The position numbers and the translations under genes are program-made. The notes under the pieces were generated by a model that was not told the origin of the DNA, did not search any database, and was given only the letters and a program-made list of their open reading frames with translations. A stretch of DNA of 64,000 nt from UBA937 sp031549725 (GTDB lineage: Bacteria; Spirochaetota; Spirochaetia; Treponematales; Breznakiellaceae), in the NCBI GenBank assembly GCA_031549725.1, contig JAVBPH010000012.1, positions 1 to 64,000 of the forward strand, in the 5' to 3' direction. The stretch's first letter is position 1, and the number at the start of each line of letters is the position of its first letter. Below are positions 24,723-34,481 of the stretch, piece after piece.

Positions 24723-25736
24723 CTACGCCTCCAGAGCCTTTAATGCCCGTCTCGCCTTCATATTTACCGCATCATCCTCATCGGTATTCATGGAAAGGAT
24801 TTTTTTATAGAAGGTGGCCGCCTGGTCTTTCCGGCCTTTCTTCTCATAGGATTGTCCCATAAAGAAGAGGGCGTCCCCCAAATCGGGATGTTTGGGATAG
24901 GTGGTGATCATGGTGGTAAAATGTTTTATGCAGTCATCAAATTTATTCAGAAGATACAGGCAGCGGCCGATTTCATAGTTGCTCTTGGCCACATATTCGG
25001 GATCTTCATTGGCATCGATGATTTTCTTGAATGCCAGGTATGCCTGCTGGTATTTTTCCTGGGAAATAAGGCTAACCGCATCGTAGTAAGCCTTCGCAGT
25101 TTCGGTCATGCCCGATTGTTCCCCGGTTTTGGAGAAACCCGTGGGCATCTGCGGGGGAGGACTTGCATGACCTGAAGACGGTATGGAAGCGGAAGCCCCG
25201 TACCGGGAAATGGCTGTTTCAATGGTTTCCAGGTTTCTCGCAGCCATGGCCGCATTTTTCCCTGAAGGATAGTAGGTAAGGTATCTTTCAAACACATATT
25301 TTGCCTGGACAAAACGCTTGTTTTTCAGATAATATTCACCCACATTAAAAAGCCCCATTTCAGCGTTTACTTCTTCTTTTTCCAGAAGATTGGAAACCTG
25401 TTTGTGGAGCCGCCTCATCTGGTTGGAAAATACCTTGAGCATCTTCATGATAACCCTGGTATTTGCCATGGCCAACTGTTCGAATTCGGGGACCGAGAAT
25501 CCTACCAGGGCCGAATCCTGAATTGCGATGGCGTTTTCTTCCCGGGGGTATTTTCCCAGGGCGGATTTCACCCCGAAGAATTCCCCCGGCTGTACCAGGT
25601 CGTGGACATCCTCACTGGTTTCAATATCCTGATAAGTTAAATTCACCTTCCCCTTCTGGAGAATGAAAATTGTATCCGCCACGTCCCCCTGGAAGTAGAT
25701 AACTGAACCTGACCTGTACTGCAGCGCTTTGGGCAT
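24723..25736 (-). CDS. Cyclic-nucleotide-binding protein with TPR repeats
   Basis: The 337-residue protein begins with a cNMP-binding domain (SGSVIYFQGDVADTIFILQK ... EFFGVKSALGKYPREENAIA, residues 7-115). A helical linker and a series of TPR units follow (YYLKNKRFVQAKYVFERYLT; AKAYYDAVSLISQEKYQQAY; ALFFMGQSYEKKGRKDQAAT). There is no HTH, so it probably transmits the ligand signal through protein contacts. The cassette has GVKSA in place of GEMA, so ligand binding may be altered. It is the first gene of the pair with 24084-24719. Confidence 0.88.
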   Translation of the reverse strand: MPKALQYRSGSVIYFQGDVADTIFILQKGKVNLTYQDIETSEDVHDLVQPGEFFGVKSALGKYPREENAIAIQDSALVGFSVPEFEQLAMANTRVIMKMLKVFSNQMRRLHKQVSNLLEKEEVNAEMGLFNVGEYYLKNKRFVQAKYVFERYLTYYPSGKNAAMAARNLETIETAISRYGASASIPSSGHASPPPQMPTGFSKTGEQSGMTETAKAYYDAVSLISQEKYQQAYLAFKKIIDANEDPEYVAKSNYEIGRCLYLLNKFDDCIKHFTTMITTYPKHPDLGDALFFMGQSYEKKGRKDQAATFYKKILSMNTDEDDAVNMKARRALKALEA

Positions 25737-25760
25737 CCCATTCCTTCCTATAATTTTACT

Positions 25761-26987
25761 TTAAGGCTCAAAAGGTAAATAATCCAGTACTTTTTTGAAT
25801 CCCACCTTTCTGCGGATCTCCGCATACAATTTTGCAGGATCACCAACAATAAACATGGACCGGCCGCCTACTTTAATAGTGGAATAATCCTCCGGCAGGG
25901 TCCCTCCGAAAAGTTCCGCAAAACGCATCTCCCCATACATGGGTTTTCCCGCCATGGTTAAAAGTTCGATATCCTTCATTTCAGCCTGGGCAAGATTCTC
26001 AAATGGATCGTCCACACGTTTTTTCAGAACCATTATATCAGCTAATTTGCCTTCTTCCAAGGTCCCCAGGGTTTCTTCCATCCAAAAAGCCCTGGCGGAA
26101 TTCCGGGTGACCATTTCAAACAATTTTTTTGCCGGAAGTTCCTCACCGTACATATTCCGGTAGGTTTCCCGGGCAAATTTCATCTCCGCCAGAAGGTTGT
26201 ACGACCCTGTATGGGTTGAATCGGTCCCAATGGTACAGTTTATACCGGCCCTAAGGAATTTCCGGATTTTGCAGGTTACATTAAACATAAACAAATTTGA
26301 TGCGGCGCACCAGGAAATACTGGCCCCTGCCCGGGCAACCTTTTTTATATCTTCATCGCTGAAGCCAATACAGTGAACCAAAAGGCAATGGTTATCCAAA
26401 ACACCGAGTTTTTCCAGGATATTTACCCCGTCAACCGCCTCAGGGTCAAATCCTTCGGATAAATGGGTGATAAAGGGCCATCCGTTTTTTTTCGCCCTAT
26501 CATGTTCTATTTGAATGCCGTCGCCCCACTTTAAATCATAATTTGAACATTCATGGGCAAGTCCGTAGGTTAAAAAAGCCCGGATTGGCAGGGTAGGGAG
26601 CAAATCCCTGTTCCAAATCTGGGGAAAGTGGTCATTAACCGTGGTCACCCCGGAAAAAAGGTTTTTATATGTACTAAGATGGTACAATTCATCCACAGAA
26701 AGGTTGGATCTTTCCGCATAGGTTTCGGAGGCCTTTAAATCGTTGTCCCAGGGAAGCCAATTGAGATAAAACAACCCCTGTTTAGGCCCAACCCTGGGGA
26801 GATAATTGCCCCTCAAATGATCATGGGTATTGATAAGTGCCGGATAAATGCAGGACTGGTCCTGCAGATTTATCTCAATTTTTTGCCTATTGCCGGTAAT
26901 ATGGTCTTGTTCAATATTGATTGTATTTGGAAATACTTTTTCTTCCAGCAAAACCACAGGCCCATTTTTTAATGAATAATTAAGCAC
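25761..26987 (-). CDS. Metal-dependent amidohydrolase (cytosine/guanine deaminase-like superfamily)
   Basis: This 408-residue protein has the amidohydrolase signature NTHDHLRGN (His55, His57), later metal ligands in FITHLSEG and LLVHCIGF, and the catalytic Asp in IGTDSTHTGS. The C-terminal LGTLEEGKLADIMVLK strand is typical of ATZ/TRZ-type hydrolases that deaminate or hydrolyse ring compounds. The exact substrate cannot be told. It stands alone between the cNMP pair and the PHP gene. Confidence 0.87.
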   Translation of the reverse strand: MLNYSLKNGPVVLLEEKVFPNTINIEQDHITGNRQKIEINLQDQSCIYPALINTHDHLRGNYLPRVGPKQGLFYLNWLPWDNDLKASETYAERSNLSVDELYHLSTYKNLFSGVTTVNDHFPQIWNRDLLPTLPIRAFLTYGLAHECSNYDLKWGDGIQIEHDRAKKNGWPFITHLSEGFDPEAVDGVNILEKLGVLDNHCLLVHCIGFSDEDIKKVARAGASISWCAASNLFMFNVTCKIRKFLRAGINCTIGTDSTHTGSYNLLAEMKFARETYRNMYGEELPAKKLFEMVTRNSARAFWMEETLGTLEEGKLADIMVLKKRVDDPFENLAQAEMKDIELLTMAGKPMYGEMRFAELFGGTLPEDYSTIKVGGRSMFIVGDPAKLYAEIRRKVGFKKVLDYLPFEP

Positions 26988-27181
26988 CTAATCCCCATCC
27001 TTGCGAAAGATACCGCAGGGTTCTGCTCTGCGGAGGCTTATCGTATCCTTTTATTTTATGGCCAGGAACAGGATCAGTCAACGTTAAAAATCTATCTTTC
27101 TAAAAAATCGTCAAAAAGTGATTTTTTCGGTACCGGATCATTAATACTATTGCGGTAACATGATAGGATAACCCTAGCAAT

Positions 27182-28027
27182 ATGATTGATTTACATACCC
27201 ATTCAAATGCATCCGATGGAAGTTTCAGCCCCTCCCGGCTGATCGATGAGGCCGTATCCAGGGGGTTAACCGCCCTGGCATTGACCGATCACGATACCAT
27301 CGATGGAAACGGGGAAGCCGCAGCTGCGGCGGGATCAAAAAATATTATCTTTATCCCCGGGGTTGAGCTGGAAATTAACTGGGAACCCGGGGAATTTCAC
27401 CTTTTAGGTCTGGGGATCAGGCGTCCTTCCGGGGAATTCAAAAAAGCCCTGGAAGAATTGTATACGCTCAGGGAAGCCCGGAATATGGAAATTCTGGACA
27501 AAATGTATGAACTGGGGATAGAAGTCAAATACGAAGAAATAAAAGCCCTGTCCAAGGGAAAAATTATCGGCAGACCCCATTTTGCGACCCTTTTGGTAAA
27601 CCGCAGGATCGTAAAGAACCGGGAACAGGCCTTTGCCCGGTATTTAGGAAAGGACCGGCCCTTTTATGTGCCCAAACAGGGGCTTGATTTGGAAACAGCG
27701 ATCCGGATTATAAAGGAATCCGGGGGAATTCCCGTGCTGGCCCATCCTCTGTCGCTGTATGTTTCCTGGGGAAAACTCCCGGATTTAGTCAGGAGTTTTA
27801 AAGATAAGGGAGTTGAAGGGATTGAAGCCTGGCATCCCGCTGCAAAATTGAGGTCCTGTAAAAGACTGGACGAACTTGGCCGCAGCCTGGATATGTACAT
27901 CACCGCGGGCAGCGATTTTCACGGCGAAGCCCGGCCGGACAGGAAATTGGGCATCACCGCCGGGGACAGAAAAATAGACGATTCTTTTTTTGAAGCCCTG
28001 AGAGAAGCCTTGAACAGGGATTTTTAA
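27182..28027 (+). CDS. PHP-domain phosphoesterase (YciV/RNase AM-like)
   Basis: The 281-residue protein has the PHP metal motifs DLHTHSNASDGSFSP (His5, His7), LALTDHDTIDG, a Glu in FIPGVELEI, and late ligands VLAHPLSLY and TAGSDFHGE. This pattern is shared with 3',5'-nucleotide bisphosphatase/RNase AM (YciV), which turns over pAp-type nucleotides and trims 5' RNA ends. It is divergent from the amidohydrolase and convergent with the ComM-like gene. Confidence 0.88.
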   Translation: MIDLHTHSNASDGSFSPSRLIDEAVSRGLTALALTDHDTIDGNGEAAAAAGSKNIIFIPGVELEINWEPGEFHLLGLGIRRPSGEFKKALEELYTLREARNMEILDKMYELGIEVKYEEIKALSKGKIIGRPHFATLLVNRRIVKNREQAFARYLGKDRPFYVPKQGLDLETAIRIIKESGGIPVLAHPLSLYVSWGKLPDLVRSFKDKGVEGIEAWHPAAKLRSCKRLDELGRSLDMYITAGSDFHGEARPDRKLGITAGDRKIDDSFFEALREALNRDF

Positions 28028-28036
28028 GGAACCGCT

Positions 28037-28061
28037 GATTAATGCTTTGTGGACATTAATC
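28037..28061. terminator. Hairpin between convergent genes
   Basis: GATTAATG (28037-28044) pairs with CATTAATC (28054-28061). It lies in the 43-base gap between the PHP gene and the ComM-like gene, which converge. The same stem sequence recurs at 53547-53581, so it belongs to a repeated hairpin family. No strong T run follows. Confidence 0.45.
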
Positions 28062-28070
28062 GGTCCTACC

Positions 28071-29657
28071 TTAATTATCCACTGATAATATATCGTAGGG
28101 GTCGTCCCCCTGCCGCCGGTGTTCCACCGCTTCCAGGATATGTACCGCCTGGATTTCCCCGCTGCCTTCCAGGTCTGCAATGGTCCTGGATACCCGGAGG
28201 ATTCCATGGCATGCCCTTCCGGAGAGGGTGAGCCGTTCCATGGTGGTGTTAAATGCCCTGGATGCCCCAGGGGCCAGCGGACAAAACCGGTCAATCATTC
28301 CAGGGGGCATCCGGGCATTCCGCCGGACAGGGGTATCCTTGAACCGTATTTGCTGGACCGAGACCGCCCGTTCCACCCGTTCCGCAATACTCCGGCTGGA
28401 TTCACCCGGCGTGTTTCCGGAGGTCATCTTCGGCGGAAGAACCCCAACCCGCAGTTCCAGCCGGTCTAAAAGGGCATTTCCGAATTTCCGCCAGTACCGG
28501 TAAACCTCATCCCCGGAGCAGACGCAGGACAGTCCTCCGGCTGTATGGCCCCGGGAATTTCCCGGGACTGTCCGGATACCCAGCCGCCCGCAGGGGCAGG
28601 TATTGGCCGCCACGATAAGCTGAAAATCCGCGGGAAGCCGGACCGGACCTTCCGCCCGGGAAATGGTTACGGATCCATCCTCCAGGGGTTCCCGGAGGGA
28701 CTGGAGAACATGGGATTTGAATTCCGTGCCCTCATCCATAAAAAGAATACCATTGTGGGCCAGACTTATTTCCCCGGGTTTTACAGACCGGCCTCCGCCC
28801 ATAATTCCCTCCGGGCTGGCGGAATGATGGGGTGAGCGGAAGGGAGGTTTTTCTATAAGGCTTGCTTCGGTTTTAAGCTGTCCCGCCAGGCTGTATAGCC
28901 TGGTTACTTCCACGGCTTCATCCTTTGTAAGGCGAGGCATGATTGAAGGAAGCCTCCGGGCAAGCATGGTTTTCCCCGCCCCGGGCGGGCCGAATACAAG
29001 AAGATTATGTCCCCCCGCGGCGGCTATTTCCAGGGCCCTTTTATACCGTTCCTGGCCTTTTACTTCCGAAAAATCCCCGGTGTAGCCCGGTCTGTCCTGG
29101 TTCTGGGTATTTCTGTTTATATGGCCCATATCCAATGGAGGAGGGGTGCCTTTTTCCGCCCAGTATTTCAGGGTATCCACCGCCTCGTATAAATTCGAAG
29201 GACCCCCAAGCATGCCCGGTACCAGGATAGCCGCTTCCCGGCAATTGTCCCTGGGAACGATAAACCCCTTTACCCCTTCCTTTAATCCCGCTGCGGTGGC
29301 CGCCAGAACTCCCCGGACAGCCCTAAGTTCACCGGAAAGTTCCAGTTCCCCCATAACCAGAAAATCATTTAACCGGGGCAGGTGTCCCGAGGCTGCCATG
29401 ATTGCCAGGGCAATAGGCAGATCCAGGGCGGCTCCGTCTTTTTTTACCCCCGCGGGAGCCAGGTTGATCAGGACCCGGTCCTGGGGAAAGCTGAATCCTG
29501 AATTACGGAATGCCGCCCGGACCCGTTCTTTTGCTTCCCGGACAGCTCCTTCAGCCAAACCGGTAATATCAATTCCCGGGATTCCCCGGCGAATATCAGC
29601 CTCAATCCGGATAATTATTCCATCCGCCCCGTATGGCGTATATGCCAGTACATACAT
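28071..29657 (-). CDS. YifB/ComM-family Mg-chelatase-like AAA+ ATPase
   Basis: This 528-residue protein has an N-terminal Lon-protease-like fold (EADIRRGIPGIDITGLAEGA), then GDFSEVKGQERYKRALEIAA, Walker A GPPGAGKTMLARRLP, Walker B ILFMDEGTEF, and the C-terminal Mg_chelatase_C segment (FNTTMERLTLSGRACHGILR). ComM is a hexameric helicase that aids branch migration during natural transformation. Its function in spirochaetes is unproven. It starts five bases after the sigma-like gene and probably shares its transcript. Confidence 0.93.
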   Translation of the reverse strand: MYVLAYTPYGADGIIIRIEADIRRGIPGIDITGLAEGAVREAKERVRAAFRNSGFSFPQDRVLINLAPAGVKKDGAALDLPIALAIMAASGHLPRLNDFLVMGELELSGELRAVRGVLAATAAGLKEGVKGFIVPRDNCREAAILVPGMLGGPSNLYEAVDTLKYWAEKGTPPPLDMGHINRNTQNQDRPGYTGDFSEVKGQERYKRALEIAAAGGHNLLVFGPPGAGKTMLARRLPSIMPRLTKDEAVEVTRLYSLAGQLKTEASLIEKPPFRSPHHSASPEGIMGGGRSVKPGEISLAHNGILFMDEGTEFKSHVLQSLREPLEDGSVTISRAEGPVRLPADFQLIVAANTCPCGRLGIRTVPGNSRGHTAGGLSCVCSGDEVYRYWRKFGNALLDRLELRVGVLPPKMTSGNTPGESSRSIAERVERAVSVQQIRFKDTPVRRNARMPPGMIDRFCPLAPGASRAFNTTMERLTLSGRACHGILRVSRTIADLEGSGEIQAVHILEAVEHRRQGDDPYDILSVDN

Positions 29658-29661
29658 AATA

Positions 29662-30498
29662 CTACCTGATCCCGGCCTTTTCCTTCAGGGCATACAGGCT
29701 TGAATCAACGGTGCCCTTAGGAACACCTAACAGGTCCGCCACCTGTTTGTTGCTTGCTCCGATCCTCATGGTGGACAGGCGCTTCCTCATGGAACGCAGC
29801 CTTTTCCGGCCTTTTTCCAGGGACCTTTTCATCTTTTCATAATGGGACGACCCCTCATTGGCTGCGTTCATCCTGGACTCAAAGGTAATACACCGGTAAT
29901 ACTGGCAATTAATTCTTTCTTTCAGCAGCCTGATTTCTTCTTCCTGGTGGGTCCTCACTTCATGCAGATTATCTATCATAGAGATAAGTTCTTCTTTGTC
30001 CATGTTTAATGCGGGGGCAATCCAGCTGATAAAATCATCCGATAGAAAATAGTAACACTTCAGCAGCAGAAAAAGGATTTGCTTTGGATTTTTTATTTTT
30101 TCCATAGCTGGATTTTTGTCGTCGAATTCAAGGTAATCCGGTTCTTCGCAGGTAACACATAAATCCATTGCCTGGGCATTCCACCAGGAATATTCCAGAG
30201 CCTTCTGGTCCCTCATTTTAAAACGGAATTCCCTGAAGGACCACCGGATAACCGAACTCATGTAGGCTTCAAAGGTTGATCCCTGGTCTCTGTACCGCTC
30301 TATGGCTTTGCCCAGCCGGGGATATACCCAGCATAGAAAATCAAAACATTCATCCTGGTCCCACCGGTTTAAGTAAAACCGGCGGGGATGTTTAAGAACA
30401 AATGCAAAAATAATGCTTTCCAGTTCTCTTTTTCCGATGGTCCCTTCGCAATACTTACTGTATGCATTCTGCAGTGGCAATACTTTTGTTTCTGTCAT
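29662..30498 (-). CDS. Sigma-factor-like protein with C-terminal HTH
   Basis: This 278-residue protein has a region resembling sigma-70 region 2 (AIERYRDQGSTFEAYMSSVI then RWSFREFRFKMRDQ), a long helical middle with a basic coiled coil (KMKRSLEKGRKRLRSMRKRL), and a C-terminal HTH like region 4 (ASNKQVADLLGVPKGTVDSS). It may act as a divergent sigma factor or DNA-binding regulator. Such proteins occur across treponemes, but I cannot name a characterised homologue. It is upstream of and close to the ComM-like gene. Confidence 0.7.
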   Translation of the reverse strand: MTETKVLPLQNAYSKYCEGTIGKRELESIIFAFVLKHPRRFYLNRWDQDECFDFLCWVYPRLGKAIERYRDQGSTFEAYMSSVIRWSFREFRFKMRDQKALEYSWWNAQAMDLCVTCEEPDYLEFDDKNPAMEKIKNPKQILFLLLKCYYFLSDDFISWIAPALNMDKEELISMIDNLHEVRTHQEEEIRLLKERINCQYYRCITFESRMNAANEGSSHYEKMKRSLEKGRKRLRSMRKRLSTMRIGASNKQVADLLGVPKGTVDSSLYALKEKAGIR

Positions 30499-30656
30499 GG
30501 ATGCTCCTTTCAGTCGTTGAAGATATAATCAACGAATTTTATGGGGGCACATCGATGTTTTGATTTGTTTTATCTAGGTTTTATTTAATAATGTTGCACG
30601 TATCACGAATGGAGCCGGTTTTATATATCTTTCAGATAGGTGAAAACCGCTGACAG

Positions 30657-31637
30657 TTAGGAATTATTCCCCAGGTATTTTTTAAATGCATCGATGATAA
30701 TGGACCTGGCTTGTTCAATGGTACCTTCCAAACTCATCCCGGATGCGTTTTTATGCCCTCCGCCTCCAAAGGAAGATGCGATTATGGCCACATCAATATC
30801 GTCCCTGGAACGCAGTCCCAGGGTACAATTAGCCGGGGTTTCCTGCCTGATAACCACCATGGCCTCCACCCCGGCGATGGACTGCAGCATCTGGTACAGA
30901 CTGTCCGAATCCCGGCTTTCCAGTCCGTATTCCAGGGTGTCTTCGTATTCTTCAGTGGAGATAACCAGCCGTCCGTTAAAATAGGATTTTGTGCTGGAAA
31001 GGATTTTCCCCATGAGAATTCTTGATTCCAGGCTTTTTCCCCCGTTCATTTCCAGAAAGCTTTTTTTGGGATTGGCGCCTGCTTCAATTAACCGGGCTGC
31101 ACACTGAAAAGTTTTGGCTCCCCGTTCATCCACATGACGGAAAAATCCCGTATCGGTGCAAAGCCCGAAAAACAGGAGTTCCGCATCTTCCCTGGTGGGG
31201 GTAAGCCCCAGGGCATCAAAAATAGCAAGAACCATGTAGGTTACCGAAGGGGCCGACGGATCCAGGTATATTATATCCCCATAGGGAGTACCCGCTGCAT
31301 GGTGGTCGATGGATGCCGTGGGTAAGCCTTCAATGGCAGAACCTAAATCCCCGGTTCTGTCTTTATTGGAACAGTCCATAATAAGAACCCGGGCTCCGGC
31401 CTTGTTTTCTTCCGAGGGAATTTCAATAAAGAGATTCTGATAAGAACGGATCTCGGTCCGTTTAAAGGGTCCCGCAGAGCAGGGTATGGCGGTTTTTCCC
31501 AACCGCTTCAGCAGGGAAGCCATAACCAGTTGGCTGGAGATGCAGTCTCCATCGGGTTCCTTATGCCCGGCGACAAGGAATTTGGTGCCGGAATGTATAA
31601 AATCAATTAATTCCCCGGGCACAGGCTGTGGAAGCAT
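30657..31637 (-). CDS. nrnA: DHH-family NrnA: nanoRNase / pAp phosphatase
   Basis: The 326-residue protein has AGHKEPDGDCISSQL, the DHH motif in ASIDHHAAG, and the DHHA1 domain with the GGGGHKNASG substrate-binding loop at the C-terminus. NrnA degrades oligoribonucleotides of two to five bases and can convert pAp to AMP. It lies 10 bases downstream of the M24 peptidase gene, in a three-gene run with the secreted protein at 33269. Confidence 0.92.
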   Translation of the reverse strand: MLPQPVPGELIDFIHSGTKFLVAGHKEPDGDCISSQLVMASLLKRLGKTAIPCSAGPFKRTEIRSYQNLFIEIPSEENKAGARVLIMDCSNKDRTGDLGSAIEGLPTASIDHHAAGTPYGDIIYLDPSAPSVTYMVLAIFDALGLTPTREDAELLFFGLCTDTGFFRHVDERGAKTFQCAARLIEAGANPKKSFLEMNGGKSLESRILMGKILSSTKSYFNGRLVISTEEYEDTLEYGLESRDSDSLYQMLQSIAGVEAMVVIRQETPANCTLGLRSRDDIDVAIIASSFGGGGHKNASGMSLEGTIEQARSIIIDAFKKYLGNNS

Positions 31638-31647
31638 GCTATTTCCT

Positions 31648-32814
31648 TTAACAGACTAATATAGTGCGCTGTCTTTCCTTTCCGGAAATGACCGCCTTTC
31701 CATTACTAATATACACATCAATTTCGGTTCTCATGCCAAATTCCGGAAAATAAATTCCCGGTTCCAGGGAAAAACACGACCCGTCCAGGAGAAGCCGGGA
31801 ATCCGGAAATTCCACCGAATCGATATTCACCCCCGAACCATGGCACTCCGTATCTATTCCATGGCCGGTCCGGTGTTTGATAACCTTTTCGTAACCCCGG
31901 CTGAAAAGAATTTCCCGGCACCGCTGGTCCACCATAGCCCCGGTGGGTCTTCTGCCTTCTTTGAGCTCCGACTCAATGAATTCCAGCGCCCCATCCCGGG
32001 AACTGGTCAGGTTTTTAAAGGCTGTTTCTATATGTTCCGGAATTGTTTTACCAAAAAAACAAACCCAGGAGATGTCCGCATATATGGATCCGGGATTTTT
32101 TTCCTTGGCCCACAGATCAAACTGGATCAGATCCCCTTCTTTTATAAGGGTCCCTTTTCCGTCAAAATCATAATGGGGATCGCCGGAATGTGTCCCTGCA
32201 CCTACTATGGGGGGATGGTCCGTGACGAGACCCCGTTTTTCCATACCGTCCAGCATGGCCCGCCGCAGATCCCCTTCATACAAGGGCGTTTTACTATGAT
32301 AGGCGGTCCTGGCGGTGTTCCAGACCTCCTCTACAATATCGTAGAGTCCCCGGGCGGCTGTTTCATGGCTTTCCACCGCACCACCCAGTATAAGCCCCTT
32401 AAAACGCTGGACCAGGCCCGCGGCTGAAACAAGTTTAAGCCCTGCCTTTTCCAGAACCGATGCGGTTCCCGCATCCATCAGAGATATGGCACAAAGTTCT
32501 TCTGAAATGTGGACACCCCAGCGTTTACCCGCCAGGGGACGCAGCACATCCAGATAATCCCTGCGGCTTATGTAGATGACCTTATTTCCGGGAAGCGTAT
32601 CCAGGTGGCCGGATTCTATGGCATGAACTATCCTCAGGGGATCCCCTTCGGCGGGTACAGCGTATATCCAGGGTCTTGAGTTGGTAAGTCCCGGAGGAAG
32701 GGACAAAATATCCTCTGATAAGGGATCCCTATGCCTGAAACCGGAAAAAAGCCATCCGTCCAGATTTTCCTGGCGGATGGCATGCTGTATTTGTTGGAGG
32801 TCAAACCGGGACAT
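31648..32814 (-). CDS. M24-family aminopeptidase (Xaa-Pro peptidase-like)
   Basis: This 388-residue protein has an N-terminal creatinase-like domain and the pita-bread catalytic domain with metal ligands in IQFDLWAKE, YADISWVCF, HRTGHGIDTECHG, FSLEPGIYF and MRTEIDVYI. It should remove N-terminal residues next to proline or process similar peptides in the cytoplasm. Its ATG overlaps the stop of the upstream gene (TAATG), indicating translational coupling. Confidence 0.9.
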   Translation of the reverse strand: MSRFDLQQIQHAIRQENLDGWLFSGFRHRDPLSEDILSLPPGLTNSRPWIYAVPAEGDPLRIVHAIESGHLDTLPGNKVIYISRRDYLDVLRPLAGKRWGVHISEELCAISLMDAGTASVLEKAGLKLVSAAGLVQRFKGLILGGAVESHETAARGLYDIVEEVWNTARTAYHSKTPLYEGDLRRAMLDGMEKRGLVTDHPPIVGAGTHSGDPHYDFDGKGTLIKEGDLIQFDLWAKEKNPGSIYADISWVCFFGKTIPEHIETAFKNLTSSRDGALEFIESELKEGRRPTGAMVDQRCREILFSRGYEKVIKHRTGHGIDTECHGSGVNIDSVEFPDSRLLLDGSCFSLEPGIYFPEFGMRTEIDVYISNGKAVISGKERQRTILVC

Positions 32815-33269
32815 TAAAATTCCAGGGTTATAGTATCGACACCCACAAACCTGTCGTCCAGGTTTACTCCCAGGGGAATGTTTCCCCAGGTTTCATGGCT
32901 CACTTCCCGGCGGACATACAGGCGGAGATGACTGAATTCGCCGCTTTTGTAAAACACGGTAAGATAGGGCCAGGCTTTTCCGGAACCCATGCGGATAAGA
33001 TCGGCTTTTCCGTCGGGGCCGCTGAACCATTCAATAGGGATATATACCCGGCCCATCTGGTTCACGCCCTTCCTGTACAGGATAATATATCCCTTCTGAT
33101 AGGGATATATTTTTTCAATGGGAACGTTTATATAGAACATATCGGATTCATTTTCAGGGGATATCCCCGCTGCATTTTTTGTATCGTTATTTTGATTGCT
33201 TTGGGCAAAAGCCGGAAGCGCCAGGGCAAATAAAACAATTAAAACAATTAAAATCCGGGATGCCTTCAT
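32814..33269 (-). CDS. Exported protein of unknown function
   Basis: The start at 33269 is chosen because AAGGAGG sits directly upstream and the product then opens with a clean signal peptide (MKASRILIVLIVLFALALPAFAQ, cleavage after AFA). The mature part of about 128 residues is beta-rich (NVPIEKIYPYQKGYIILYRK ... TLEF). It is probably periplasmic, with no recognised domain. It is the first gene of the run with the M24 peptidase and NrnA. Confidence 0.75.
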   Translation of the reverse strand: MKASRILIVLIVLFALALPAFAQSNQNNDTKNAAGISPENESDMFYINVPIEKIYPYQKGYIILYRKGVNQMGRVYIPIEWFSGPDGKADLIRMGSGKAWPYLTVFYKSGEFSHLRLYVRREVSHETWGNIPLGVNLDDRFVGVDTITLEF

Positions 33270-33458
33270 ATAGTTCCTCCTTAAAAAGGCCTCGTTTTTC
33301 GACAAAACCTATACTCCATTATTTTAATACGTAGAATCAAATCATGCCAGGGCTATTTTCCGGCATTTTTAGAAGTTTCAATTTCAATATACTATTCTAC
33401 CCCAATTATTCAATAAATTAAAGGGGAATAGTGCAAAGTACCGCCTGGAAAAGACCCA

Positions 33459-33527
33459 GGGAATACTAAAACCCCTTAGTTTTTTAGTATTCCGGGCATT
33501 TTTCAAAACCCGGTTAGTTTTGAAAAA
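33459..33527. terminator. Two adjacent hairpins downstream of argF
   Basis: GGGAATACTAAAA pairs with TTTTAGTATTCC (33459-33493), and TTTTTCAAAA pairs with TTTTGAAAAA (33499-33527). They lie just beyond the stop of argF on its strand and probably terminate it. The second is one of several TTTTTCAAAA hairpins in the window. Confidence 0.6.
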
Positions 33528-33542
33528 ACCCTTTCCGTCAGA

Positions 33543-34481
33543 TTATATGGTGGCCAGCATCAGCGCCTTGATGGTGTGTTTCCGGTTTTCCGCCTCGTCC
33601 CAGACCCGGCTCATGGGACCATCAATAACCTCAAGGGTTACCTCGGATCCTTTTACAGCGGGAAGGCAATGTAGGAAAATGGCATCCTTTCTGCCGGTTT
33701 TTTCCATCAACTCCCGGGTTACCCTATAGGGGCTAAGCAGGGCTGTCCTTTCTGCGAGTTTATCCTCTTCGCCCATGGAAACCCACACATCGGTATATAC
33801 CGCATGGGCTCCGGTTACCGCGGCGGTATCATCGATAATCGAAATAACCGAACCCGATGCAACCGCCAGGGACTTACAGGTATTCACCAGTTCCTGGTGG
33901 GGAAAAAGCTGCTTCGGGGCGACAATGGTCATGTTTACCCCCATTTTGGCACAGATCACCAACAGGGACCGGGCTACATTATTTCTGCCGTCCCCCACAA
34001 AACAAAGGGTTTTCCCCCGGGAATCACCGAAATTTTCCTCCAGGGTAAGTAAATCCGCCAGGGCCTGGGTGGGGTGGAACAGGTCGGTGAGCCCGTTGTA
34101 AACCGGAACCCCCGAATACTTGGCCAGTATTTCCACCGTTCCCTGGCTGAACCCCCGGAACTGGATGGCATCGAACATCCGCCCCAGAACCCGGGCTGTA
34201 TCATCTATTGATTCCTTTGCACCCAGCTGGATATCCTGGGTAGAGAGGAACACCGGATGTCCCCCTTCTTCACCAAAGGCGGTTTCAAAGGCGCAGCGGG
34301 TCCTGGTGGAACGCTTTTCAAATAAAAGGGCGATGGTTTTTCCGGCAAATCTTTGGTGGATTTTTCCTGATTTCCGTTCCTGTTTTACCATTGCGGACAG
34401 ATCCAGTAAATACCGGATTTCTTCAGCTGAATAATCAAGCAGGGTCAGCAAAGACCTGCCTTTTAATGCATTGGTAATCAT
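33543..34481 (-). CDS. argF: Ornithine carbamoyltransferase
   Basis: The 312-residue protein has the carbamoyl-phosphate site FEKRSTRTRCAFETA, the HPTQALADLLT segment and the HCLPAVKGSEVT loop that distinguishes ornithine from aspartate transcarbamoylases. It converts ornithine and carbamoyl phosphate to citrulline, in arginine synthesis or, in reverse, in arginine breakdown. No other arg genes are adjacent. Confidence 0.95.
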   Translation of the reverse strand: MITNALKGRSLLTLLDYSAEEIRYLLDLSAMVKQERKSGKIHQRFAGKTIALLFEKRSTRTRCAFETAFGEEGGHPVFLSTQDIQLGAKESIDDTARVLGRMFDAIQFRGFSQGTVEILAKYSGVPVYNGLTDLFHPTQALADLLTLEENFGDSRGKTLCFVGDGRNNVARSLLVICAKMGVNMTIVAPKQLFPHQELVNTCKSLAVASGSVISIIDDTAAVTGAHAVYTDVWVSMGEEDKLAERTALLSPYRVTRELMEKTGRKDAIFLHCLPAVKGSEVTLEVIDGPMSRVWDEAENRKHTIKALMLATI